NCBI GenBank assembly: GCA_043736395.1
Contig: JAYTCQ010000408.1
Span: 1-19,254, forward strand
Reading direction: 5' to 3'
Source of the DNA: JAFDVL01 sp043736395
GTDB taxonomy: Bacteria > Acidobacteriota > Blastocatellia > RBC074
Length of the DNA stretch: 19,254 nt
Below are positions 8,938-15,779 of the stretch, piece by piece (position 1 is the first letter of the stretch; each line of letters opens with the position of its first letter). A program made the position numbers and the translations under genes. The notes under the pieces were generated by a model. That model did no database searches, had not been told where the DNA came from, and worked only from the letters and a program-made list of their open reading frames with translations.

Positions 8938-9019
8938 TTTCTCTCTTCTGTCTTCGTAACGAATTAGCTGAATTCCACTGTATTGTGACTGGTGAGCTTG
9001 ACAGGTTGTTGCTATCTAT

Positions 9020-10675
9020 ATGAAACGAAGAAAATTTGTTGGCTCAGCTCTCACTGGAAGCCTCGCACTACTTGCCAGTAACAGCTTCGCGACACGCCAA
9101 AGCAAAATGGCGGATGCGCGCATCGAAGTCCTGCTCAATGAACCCATCGGGAAAATTAATCCTGAAATTTATGGTCACTTCGCTGAACACTTGGGCGGCG
9201 TAATTTACGACGGCATCTGGGTTGGAGAAAATTCAAAAATCCCCAATGTTAACGGCATCCGCAAAGCCCTCATTGATGCACTGAAACCAATCAAACCCGG
9301 TGTCATTCGTTGGCCGGGAGGATGCTTCGCGGACAGCTACAATTGGCGCGATGGAATTGGTGCCAAGAAAGATCGTCCACGCCGGACAAATTTTTGGGCA
9401 GGCGCGCCGGAATGGTCGAAGGGTGCACCGGATGGGCCGTGGAAATATGATACCAATCAATTCGGTACGGACGATTTTGCGCGGCTCTGTCAACTGAGTG
9501 GAGCGCAACCATATTTTGCCGCGAATTTACGCAGCCTGTCGCCGCGCGATTTTTATGAATGGGTTGAGTACTGCAATTCTCCTGCGGGTTCGACTACGCT
9601 CGCGGATACACGTGCGGCGGGTGGCTCAAAAGAACCTTACAACGTTCGTTACTGGGGCGTAGGTAATGAATCGTGGGGCTGCGGCGGCAACTTCACACCG
9701 GAAGAATACGCGCAGGAATATCGCCGCTTTTCCGAATGGGTTCCCGGCTATGGACAGAACCTTCGCTTCATCGGTTCAGGGCCGAATGGCGGAGACCTGA
9801 GCTGGTCGCGCCGCTTCTTTGCGCGAATGGCCGAACGTGGCGGATTCAATAAAATGTATGGTTGGGGGCTGCATCATTATTCGTGGAATGTCAGTTCCGG
9901 TCGCACGACGAATTGGTTTGAAGGCAAAGGTGATGGCTTAAAATTTCCCACCGAAGAATATTACGAATTGCTCGCCCACGGTGATCAAATTGAATCATTG
10001 ATTACAGACCACTGGGCAATCATGGGAGAATTCGACAAACAGCATCGCGTCAAATTAATTGTGGACGAATGGGGATCGTGGTTCAAGCCGGGATCAGAGC
10101 TGCATCCATCACATTTGCTCGGTCAGCAATCCACGATGCGTGATGCAATTTTAGCCGGGATGACGCTCGACACGTTTCATCGTCACGCGGATAAAATCGT
10201 GATGGCGAATATTGCGCAGCTCATCAATTGCCTGCAAGCGTTGTTCTTCGCGCACGAAGATAAATTCACGCTGACGCCGACCTATCACGTTTTCGATTTA
10301 TTCACAGCGCATCAGGGAGGCGAATCCGTTCGCACACTCGTTTCCGCGCCAAGAGCAAAATATACGCGTGACGGCAAACCTGCCAGTTTACGCGGACTGT
10401 CAAGTTCAGCTTCACAACAAGGCAAACAATTAACGATCACCATTACGAATCCGGATTTGACCGAGGCGCACGAAACTGAAATTGCCTTGCGCGGAGCCTC
10501 AGTCAAAGAAGTCAAAGTCACTACGCTCAGCGGCGCGATGACAGCGCATAATTCGTTTAAAAATACGCGCGCGGTCGAACCCAAAGAAGGACGCGCCACA
10601 CTGCGAAGCGATGGCATTTTGACGTATAATGCAGCTCCGGTTTCGGTCACAAAATTGCAAGTTACGCTGACGTAA
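9020..10675 (+). CDS. Alpha-L-arabinofuranosidase, glycoside hydrolase family 51, probably exported
   Basis: 551 aa. The N-terminus MKRRKFVGSALTGSLALLA looks like a twin-arginine signal (RRKF followed by a hydrophobic stretch), cleaved near residue 24. The catalytic barrel (about 35-380) shows the GH51 clan-A signatures: GGCFADSYNWRDGIG, acid/base E217 in GVGNESWG, and nucleophile E350 in IVDEWGSW. The C-terminal domain (about 390-551) is the usual beta-sandwich. Known members release terminal arabinofuranose from arabinan side chains of pectin or from arabinoxylan; here arabinan on rhamnogalacturonan-I is the likely substrate. No strong ribosome binding site precedes ATG 9020. Many GH51 enzymes are cytoplasmic, so export is a point of interest. 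The stop TAA is followed within 11 bases by a 32-base inverted repeat. Confidence 0.92.
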   Translation: MKRRKFVGSALTGSLALLASNSFATRQSKMADARIEVLLNEPIGKINPEIYGHFAEHLGGVIYDGIWVGENSKIPNVNGIRKALIDALKPIKPGVIRWPGGCFADSYNWRDGIGAKKDRPRRTNFWAGAPEWSKGAPDGPWKYDTNQFGTDDFARLCQLSGAQPYFAANLRSLSPRDFYEWVEYCNSPAGSTTLADTRAAGGSKEPYNVRYWGVGNESWGCGGNFTPEEYAQEYRRFSEWVPGYGQNLRFIGSGPNGGDLSWSRRFFARMAERGGFNKMYGWGLHHYSWNVSSGRTTNWFEGKGDGLKFPTEEYYELLAHGDQIESLITDHWAIMGEFDKQHRVKLIVDEWGSWFKPGSELHPSHLLGQQSTMRDAILAGMTLDTFHRHADKIVMANIAQLINCLQALFFAHEDKFTLTPTYHVFDLFTAHQGGESVRTLVSAPRAKYTRDGKPASLRGLSSSASQQGKQLTITITNPDLTEAHETEIALRGASVKEVKVTTLSGAMTAHNSFKNTRAVEPKEGRATLRSDGILTYNAAPVSVTKLQVTLT

Positions 10676-10685
10676 ATTCAGGAAT

Positions 10686-10802
10686 TTATCCACGAAGGGC
10701 ACGAAGTAACACGAAGAAAAACAATGGTTTTGCAAACGAGAAAAATAAGCGTACTCCAAGTATTTAAAAATCTTCGTGTTACTTCGTGCCCTTCGTGGAT
10801 AA
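10686..10802. repeat. Perfect 32-base inverted repeat in the GH51-uxaE gap
   Basis: The arms at 10686-10717 and 10771-10802 are exact reverse complements over 32 bases and enclose a 53-base loop. Each arm is itself a short tandem array of the core CACGAAG, with copies starting at 10691, 10700 and 10710 (steps of 9 and 10). The left arm starts 11 bases after the GH51 stop, and the right arm ends 38 bases before the uxaE ribosome binding site. The transcript would form a very stable hairpin. There is no T-run after it, so a processing or stabilising hairpin, or a small mobile repeat, is as likely as a terminator. Confidence 0.85.
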
Positions 10803-10859
10803 TTGATTCCGATCCTCACTGCATTTATTCTTGAATAATTAGGAGAATTCCAAACCATT

Positions 10860-12431
10860 ATGACTCTTTCACAATACATAAATTCTATTGATCTTGCGCC
10901 TGCCTTGTCGGAATCAGACGCACAACAAATGTCCACAGATTTACGCTTGCTGAGCGGATTGCTCGTGTATCCTCGTTCGCTCACGGCCACGCAAAATACG
11001 CTTTTTTTCTTAGGTCGAAACGGAGATAAAAAACAGCTTGGTATCGTGTCTTCCAATCAAGATCTGAGCAGTAAACTTTCCGGCGAAGCAGAAGCCATCA
11101 CCATCGAAGGCGAATTGTTCACGCTCACGCTTGCCGAAACTTCGCACCAGAATGCTTCTGCAATGCGAGCAATTTTTGATTTCCTGAATCCGAAAACTCT
11201 CGGCCTGGCAAAATCTGCCGGATGCGGTGATCGCCTCGGACTCGGCACGCCCGGACACATTCAAGCGATTCGCAAATCCACGATGGCTCCGATATTGGCG
11301 CAGCAATCCATCCGCGAAAATTTCCGTACCGGACGCAATCCACAGGAAGTCATGGACGACGCTTTGTGGGGTGCGTTGCAGGAAGGTTGGCGCGAAGGCT
11401 TTGGCGCGGATGCCGATCACTTGAAATCTACTGATGACATTGATTCCTGCGTCGCGGCGGGCTACACGTTTTACACAATTGACCCCAGCGCACACGTAGA
11501 CAATCACGCCAACACTGACCCAATCGAAACTCTTCGCACCAAAGTTGCCGCATTGCCGTGGGACGAACTCAAAACTTCGTGGGAAGGATTGCAGCAACAA
11601 ATAGGCAATGCTCCGATTAATCTGGGCACCTTCAGCGTCACAATCAGCGAAGAAGAATTATTGCGTGCAGCCGCTAAATACGGGCACGTCGTCGCTCATA
11701 CCGTCAAAATGTATCAGCATCTCGAAAAGGTCATGAACGGTAAAGATTTCGAACTCGAAATGAGCGTAGACGAAACTGAAACCGTCACGACGTTAGCCGA
11801 ACATATTTACATCGCGCAGGAACTGAAACGCCTCGGCGTGAAGTGGGTCAGCCTCGCTCCCCGCTACGTCGGAGATTTTGAAAAAGGTGTGGATTACATT
11901 GGCGATTTGGATGAATTTGAAAAATCTTTCGCGCAACATTTAGCCGTGTCGAAAACGTACGGCCCGTATAAATTAAGCCTGCATTCCGGCTCCGACAAAT
12001 TCAGCATTTACCCAATCGCTTCCAAACTCGCAGGAGATTTAGTTCATTTGAAAACTGCCGGAACCAGTTATTTAGAGGCCTTGCGTGCGATTGGTGAATT
12101 GAATCCCGCTCTCTTCCGCGAGATCGTAGCCTTCTCAAAAGATCGTTATCCAACCGATCGTGCAACCTATCACGTCTCCGCTGAAGTCAGCAAAATGGCG
12201 GATGTAGACGGACTCACCGACGATCAGCTTTGCAACTTGCTGGATGATTTTCATGCACGTGAAATTTTGCATGTCACCTTCGGATCGGTGCTGCATCATC
12301 CGCCGTTCCGCGAAAGATTTTTTGCGACTTTGCGCGGCGGTGAGGAGACGTATTCACGAATGCTGGAAATCCATTTCGGCAAACATTTCGCACCATTTGA
12401 AAATGTGAATAAATCAGTGAGTGCTGATTAG
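10860..12431 (+). CDS. uxaE: Tagaturonate epimerase (UxaE)
   Basis: 523 aa, cytoplasmic, with no signal peptide. I recognise the UxaE family from its overall sequence and its two strongest signatures, GCGDRLGLGTPGHI (from residue 121) and DADHLKS (from residue 184), with further conserved segments SLHSGSDKFSIYP and TYHVSAE. Family members interconvert D-tagaturonate and D-fructuronate, feeding galacturonate carbon into the glucuronate branch and bypassing the UxaB/UxaA (altronate) route. The next gene encodes a candidate fructuronate reductase, which is the following step. A ribosome binding site AGGAGA at 10841-10846 lies 13 bases before ATG 10860, a little far but the best available. The stop is TAG. 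The specific reaction is inferred from family and context. Confidence 0.88.
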   Translation: MTLSQYINSIDLAPALSESDAQQMSTDLRLLSGLLVYPRSLTATQNTLFFLGRNGDKKQLGIVSSNQDLSSKLSGEAEAITIEGELFTLTLAETSHQNASAMRAIFDFLNPKTLGLAKSAGCGDRLGLGTPGHIQAIRKSTMAPILAQQSIRENFRTGRNPQEVMDDALWGALQEGWREGFGADADHLKSTDDIDSCVAAGYTFYTIDPSAHVDNHANTDPIETLRTKVAALPWDELKTSWEGLQQQIGNAPINLGTFSVTISEEELLRAAAKYGHVVAHTVKMYQHLEKVMNGKDFELEMSVDETETVTTLAEHIYIAQELKRLGVKWVSLAPRYVGDFEKGVDYIGDLDEFEKSFAQHLAVSKTYGPYKLSLHSGSDKFSIYPIASKLAGDLVHLKTAGTSYLEALRAIGELNPALFREIVAFSKDRYPTDRATYHVSAEVSKMADVDGLTDDQLCNLLDDFHAREILHVTFGSVLHHPPFRERFFATLRGGEETYSRMLEIHFGKHFAPFENVNKSVSAD

Positions 12432-12432
12432 G

Positions 12433-12527
12433 AAAATTAGACAGGATTAACAAGATGAACAGGATTTATGAAGATTGGGAATCAGTTTTTTCACATCCTG
12501 TATATCTTGTAAATCCTGTCTAATTTT
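12433..12527. repeat. 33-base inverted repeat between uxaE and the SDR gene
   Basis: The arms at 12433-12465 and 12495-12527 pair at 30 of 33 positions across a 29-base loop and are followed by more T. The left arm contains three 9-base units in tandem: ACAGGATTA (12441), ACAAGATGA (12450), ACAGGATTT (12459). The right arm mirrors them as ATCCTGTAT, ATCTTGTAA, ATCCTGTCT. It starts two bases after the uxaE stop and ends 11 bases before the AAGGAA ribosome binding site of the next gene. The AT-rich outer stem ending in T could terminate transcription partially; it resembles short ACAGGAT-type repeats I have seen in other environmental genomes (from memory). Confidence 0.8.
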
Positions 12528-12547
12528 TTAGTACCTTAAGGAAATTA

Positions 12548-13378
12548 ATGACTAAAACAGAATTACTAAAACTTTACGATTTCACCGGACAAACTTTTGT
12601 CGTCACGGGCGGCACAGGAATTTTATGCAGCGAGATGGTCAAGGCTCTGGTGAGCTGTGGAGCCAATGTCGCCGTCCTCGCTCGCAGCGAAGAAAAAGGC
12701 GCGGCCTTACTCGCAGAATTAGATGCTCCTGACCGCGCCATCATTGTCTCCGGTGACGTTTTACAACCCGACACACTCAAAGACGCCGCTGAAAAAGTGA
12801 TCGAAAAATTCGGACGCATTGACGGATTGCTCAACGGCGCTGGCGGCAACAGCCCGAAGGCTACGGCGATTCCTCCGCAGACCTTTTTTGATTTACCGGA
12901 AGAGGCTATCCGCCACATTTTTGATTTGAATTTGTACGGCACACTTTTGCCAACGCAGATTTTTGGTCGCTACATCGCTGAGCAAAAAGCCGGAGTGATT
13001 TTAAATATTTCTTCGATGAGCGCGCTGCGTCCATTAACCAGAGTTGTCAGTTACTCCGCCGCAAAAGGGGCAATTGATAATTTCACAAAATGGCTGGCGG
13101 TGCATCTGGTGCAGGAATTTTCACCCAACATTCGTGTCAATGCCATAGCTCCGGGATTTTTCATCACGGAACAAAACCGCTCATTGCTTACGAATATTGA
13201 AACCGGAGAACCAACCGCACGCGGTCACAGCATCCTCACGCATACGCCGATGGGACGCTTTGGCGATCCAGAAGATTTGCTCGGCGCGACCTTGTGGTTA
13301 TTGTCGCCAGCGGCGAAATTTGTCACGGGAATTGTAGTTCCTATTGATGGCGGATTTTCGGCATTTGCTGGTGTTTAG
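12548..13378 (+). CDS. Short-chain dehydrogenase, probable fructuronate reductase (D-mannonate oxidoreductase)
   Basis: 276 aa, classical SDR fold. The NAD(P)-binding glycine-rich turn is TGGTGIL (residues 20-26). The NGAGG motif is at 96-100, and the catalytic residues are S156, Y169 and K173 (SYSAAKG). A PG-type loop (APGFF, from 201) and a C-terminal VTGIVVPIDGGF follow. SDR-type D-mannonate oxidoreductases (a Bacillus YjmF/UxuB-like group) have the same length and N-terminal look. The position right after uxaE makes reduction of fructuronate to mannonate the best call, although SDR specificity is hard to read from motifs. Other oxidation of a sugar acid, such as 2-keto-3-deoxygluconate, remains possible. 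AAGGAA at 12538-12543, close before ATG 12548, serves as ribosome binding site. Stop TAG. Confidence 0.8.
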   Translation: MTKTELLKLYDFTGQTFVVTGGTGILCSEMVKALVSCGANVAVLARSEEKGAALLAELDAPDRAIIVSGDVLQPDTLKDAAEKVIEKFGRIDGLLNGAGGNSPKATAIPPQTFFDLPEEAIRHIFDLNLYGTLLPTQIFGRYIAEQKAGVILNISSMSALRPLTRVVSYSAAKGAIDNFTKWLAVHLVQEFSPNIRVNAIAPGFFITEQNRSLLTNIETGEPTARGHSILTHTPMGRFGDPEDLLGATLWLLSPAAKFVTGIVVPIDGGFSAFAGV

Positions 13379-13411
13379 TCATTGCGAAATTTTAACGATT
13401 ACAGCATCGCA

Positions 13412-13508
13412 CTCTCAACTCACCACTTTCAATTCTTAACTCCCGGGAGTGAAAAACCCATTCGTTCTGTTACTCACAAAAGAATGGAAAAGTTGAAAGT
13501 TGAGAATT
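13412..13508. repeat. Imperfect intergenic inverted repeat with 7-base repeat and a 12-base palindrome
   Basis: CTCAACT at 13414-13420 pairs with AGTTGAG at 13498-13504, and flanking bases continue the pairing imperfectly (about 23 bases with one indel). The right arm contains AAGTTGA twice in tandem (13490 and 13497). Inside the loop lies a perfect palindrome, ACTCCCGGGAGT (13439-13450). The frame of the downstream lyase is open through this region from a TTG at 13382, but the translation here does not resemble protein, so I treat it as non-coding leader. Confidence 0.5.
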
Positions 13509-13516
13509 TCCCCCTC

Positions 13517-14602
13517 ATGAATTTTCTGATCACGCTTGAAAAGATGAACCATGTTTTTTGTCTACTGCTGTTATTTTTCACGGTTTCCGCTTCGGCGCAA
13601 CCGATGAAGTGGGGACGAGCCTTACAACAAAAAGCAGAGTGGTACGGCAGCGATGAAGCTCTGCGCATTGCGGAAAATGTATTGCTCTATCAGCGCAATA
13701 ACGGCGGTTGGACAAAAAATGTAGACATGGCGACTTCGTTGGAACCCGGAGAAAAAGCACAGCTTATAGAAGACAAAGATGCTGCGTATTCGACGATCGA
13801 TAACGGAGCAACTTTCACGCAACTAAACTTTCTTGCCAAAATTTTCACAGCTTCCAAGCAGGAAAAATACAAAACTGCTTTCTTGAATGGCTTTGATTAT
13901 TTGCTGGCGGCGCAGTACGACAACGGTGGCTGGCCGCAATATTTTCCCCTGCGTAAAGGTTACTACACGCACATTACGTTCAATGATGATGCGATGATCG
14001 GCGTCATGCGATTGCTACGCGAAATCACGAAAAAGAATTCAGATTATCTTTTCATTGATGAAGCACGACGAACAAAAGCTGCGGCTGCGATTGAAAAAGG
14101 TATCACGGTAATTCTAAAAATGTAGGTCATCGTAGACGGCAAAAAAACTGTCTGGTGCGCACAGCACGATGAAGTTTCTCTTGCTCCGACATCGGCGCGG
14201 ACGTACGAAAAAATTTCTTTGAGTGGCGCTGAAAGCGTTGGCATCGTCAGATTTTTGATGGATGTCAATAATCCTTCACCAGCAATTATTAACGCAGTAA
14301 AATCAGCCGTCACGTGGTTTGAGCGATCAAAAATCAGCGGTATCAAAATCGTAGAAAAAGCTGATCCGGCAATGCCCAAAGGGATGGACAGAGTTGTCGT
14401 TGAAGATGACCAAGCGGCTCCGATGTGGGCGCGATTTTATGACATCAAAACGAATCGTCCGATTTTTTGTGGACGCGACGGAATCATTAAATTTACACTG
14501 GCAGAAATCGAACATGAGCGCAGAACGGGTTATCGGTGGTACATTAATAATCCTACTGAGTTATTGAATCGTGAATATCCTGCGTGGCAGGCTAAACGCT
14601 AA
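13517..14602 (+). pseudogene. Pectate lyase family 10 (PelA-like), interrupted by an in-frame amber codon
   Basis: One continuous frame, split by TAG at 14123-14125. The N-terminal part has a signal peptide (hydrophobic VFCLLLLFFTVSASA, cleaved before QPMKWG). It then carries PL10 segments NNGGWTKNVDMA, DNGATFTQLNFLA and GGWPQYFPLRKGYYTHITF. After the stop, in the same frame, come VWCAQHDEV, SLSGAESVGIVRFLM, NRPIFCGRDG and HERRTGYRWY, ending at TAA 14602. In homologues glutamine normally stands at the stop, so CAG to TAG would explain it. PL10 lyases cleave polygalacturonate by beta-elimination with calcium and a catalytic arginine; the conserved Arg/Asp-rich C-terminal part would be lost on termination. 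Start 13517 is chosen for its Lys-containing signal n-region; ATG 13544 is the alternative, and neither has a good ribosome binding site. The rest is undegraded, so this could be a very recent mutation, a sequencing error, or readthrough. Confidence 0.85.
14123..14125 (+). other. Internal amber codon (TAG) within the PL10 lyase frame
   Basis: The reading frame runs ATT CTA AAA ATG TAG GTC ATC GTA GAC, with conserved PL10 protein on both sides and no length change. A single C-to-T transition from CAG would restore the frame. Three neighbours (1859, 12431, 13378) end naturally in TAG, so genome-wide reassignment of TAG is unlikely. Confidence 0.85.
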
Positions 14603-14611
14603 GGGGAAAAT

Positions 14612-15766
14612 ATGATGCTAGAAAATGCTCGTCGAATTAGCACTTTTCTGATTTTATTTGTACTCAGCGGCTCAACGCTGATTTTTGCACAGGCTCCCGC
14701 AACCCAGGCAAAGCCTCCTGAAAGTCTCACCGCTTCAGAATTTTCAAAAATGATCCGCGACTTTTCTGAAGACGGTGGTTATTTCCGCTCTGACAATTTC
14801 ACCTCCAACGAAACGGCGTATTTGTACATTTTGGACAAGCTCCAACAACACGGAACAACAGGCGGCGCTTATCTGGGCGTTGGCCCTGAGCAAAATTTTA
14901 CCTACATCGCCAAAGTTCGTCCGCGCATTGCCTTCATCGTAGACATTCGTCGTCAGGCGGTGATTCAGCATTTGATGTACAAGGCGATTTTTCATCTGTC
15001 ACCCACGCGCGCACAATTTTTATCGCGGCTGCTGAGCCGTTCTGCACCAGCCAAAGCGGATGGTTCCTTGAATGATTTGCTCACGCATTTCAGTACCGCC
15101 GTCGGCGATGAAAAACTCTATGCTGAAAATTTAGCAGCGATCCGCAAAACGATTCAGGAAGATTTTCAGTTCCCTCTTTCTGAGGCGGATGCCAAAAGTC
15201 TGGAATACATCTACAAAAGTTTTTATACCGATGGACTCGAAATCGCGTACCGCATGGACGGCAATGCTTCGTGGGGAAATATGAGCTTTCCGTCATTAAA
15301 AGAAATCACGGAGCAAACGGATCAATACGGTAAGCAGGGGAATTTTTTAGCGAACGTAAATGATTATGAATTCGTACGCGGATTGCATCGCAAAAATTTA
15401 ATCATCCCCATCGTCGGAAATTTTGGCGGCAAAAAAGCACTCGTTTCCGTTGGAGATTATTTGCGCAAAATCGGACTGACTGTCACGGCGTATTACACCT
15501 CCAACGTTGAGCAATATCTTTTTGACGGGACGCTTTTTAGCGACTTCGCTACGAACGTCAGCAAGTTGCCGCTCACCGAAAAAAGTATGTTTATTCGCGG
15601 CGTCACCGGACGCGGTCGCTCTGTCGCGATGCTGCCCGGACATCGTCTGACGACGTTCATTCAACCGATGACTGTCTTCGTGAAAGATTTTAAAGAAGGA
15701 CTTTATTCAAGCTATCGTGATCTCGTCACGACACATCAAATTGCGCCGGAGCTTCCGGCAAAATAA
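14612..15766 (+). CDS. Secreted conserved protein, LIC_10091-like, function unknown
   Basis: 384 aa. The N-terminus carries an Arg-containing n-region and a hydrophobic core (STFLILFVLSGSTLIFAQ), a Sec signal cleaved near residue 27. The conserved body begins with FSEDGGYFRSDNFTSNE (about 51-67) and GGAYLGVGPEQNFTYI (84-99), then a hydrophobic strand ending VDIRRQ. That strand-glycine-strand look recalls a nucleotide- or SAM-binding fold, but this is only an impression. I recall similar proteins named LIC_10091 family after a Leptospira member; their role is not known to me. AAGGGGA at 14601-14607 overlaps the stop of the lyase frame (14600-14602) and sits well for ATG 14612, implying translational coupling with the PL10 gene. 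ATG 14615 is the alternative start. The next gene follows 13 bases after the stop. Confidence 0.75.
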   Translation: MMLENARRISTFLILFVLSGSTLIFAQAPATQAKPPESLTASEFSKMIRDFSEDGGYFRSDNFTSNETAYLYILDKLQQHGTTGGAYLGVGPEQNFTYIAKVRPRIAFIVDIRRQAVIQHLMYKAIFHLSPTRAQFLSRLLSRSAPAKADGSLNDLLTHFSTAVGDEKLYAENLAAIRKTIQEDFQFPLSEADAKSLEYIYKSFYTDGLEIAYRMDGNASWGNMSFPSLKEITEQTDQYGKQGNFLANVNDYEFVRGLHRKNLIIPIVGNFGGKKALVSVGDYLRKIGLTVTAYYTSNVEQYLFDGTLFSDFATNVSKLPLTEKSMFIRGVTGRGRSVAMLPGHRLTTFIQPMTVFVKDFKEGLYSSYRDLVTTHQIAPELPAK

Positions 15767-15779
15767 TAAGGAAGTACCA

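Noticed and set aside
8998..9003. TTGACA as a -35 box for GH51
   Set aside because: It lies only 16 bases before the start codon, so a -10 element at normal spacing would fall on or past the ATG.
10691..10717. CRISPR-like short repeats (CACGAAG units)
   Set aside because: The units are 9-10 bases with no spacers and form one arm of an inverted repeat; no cas genes are nearby.
10499..11056. Minus-strand open frame of 185 codons
   Set aside because: It overlaps the end of GH51, the perfect inverted repeat and the start of uxaE. Its translation looks random and Cys/Arg-rich, with no family resemblance.
11010..11600. Minus-strand open frame of 196 codons
   Set aside because: It lies inside uxaE; the sense frame carries recognisable family motifs and the antisense one does not.
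13382..13516. Extended N-terminus of the lyase from TTG 13382
   Set aside because: The extra residues run through an inverted repeat and a palindrome, do not look like protein, and would bury the signal peptide about 55 residues in.
14123..14125. Genome-wide reassignment of TAG to an amino acid
   Set aside because: TAG is the natural stop of the genes ending at 1859, 12431 and 13378, all at family-typical lengths.
14219..14602. Separate 127-aa gene starting at TTG 14219
   Set aside because: It is in the same frame as the PL10 N-terminal part. The frame is open and PL10-like from 14126, so TTG 14219 is an internal leucine codon (SLSGAESVG), not a start.
15717..15779. Upstream in-frame start for the Gfo/Idh/MocA gene
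   Set aside because: It overlaps the preceding gene and displaces the Tat motif from the N-terminus. ATG 15780 has a well-placed ribosome binding site.
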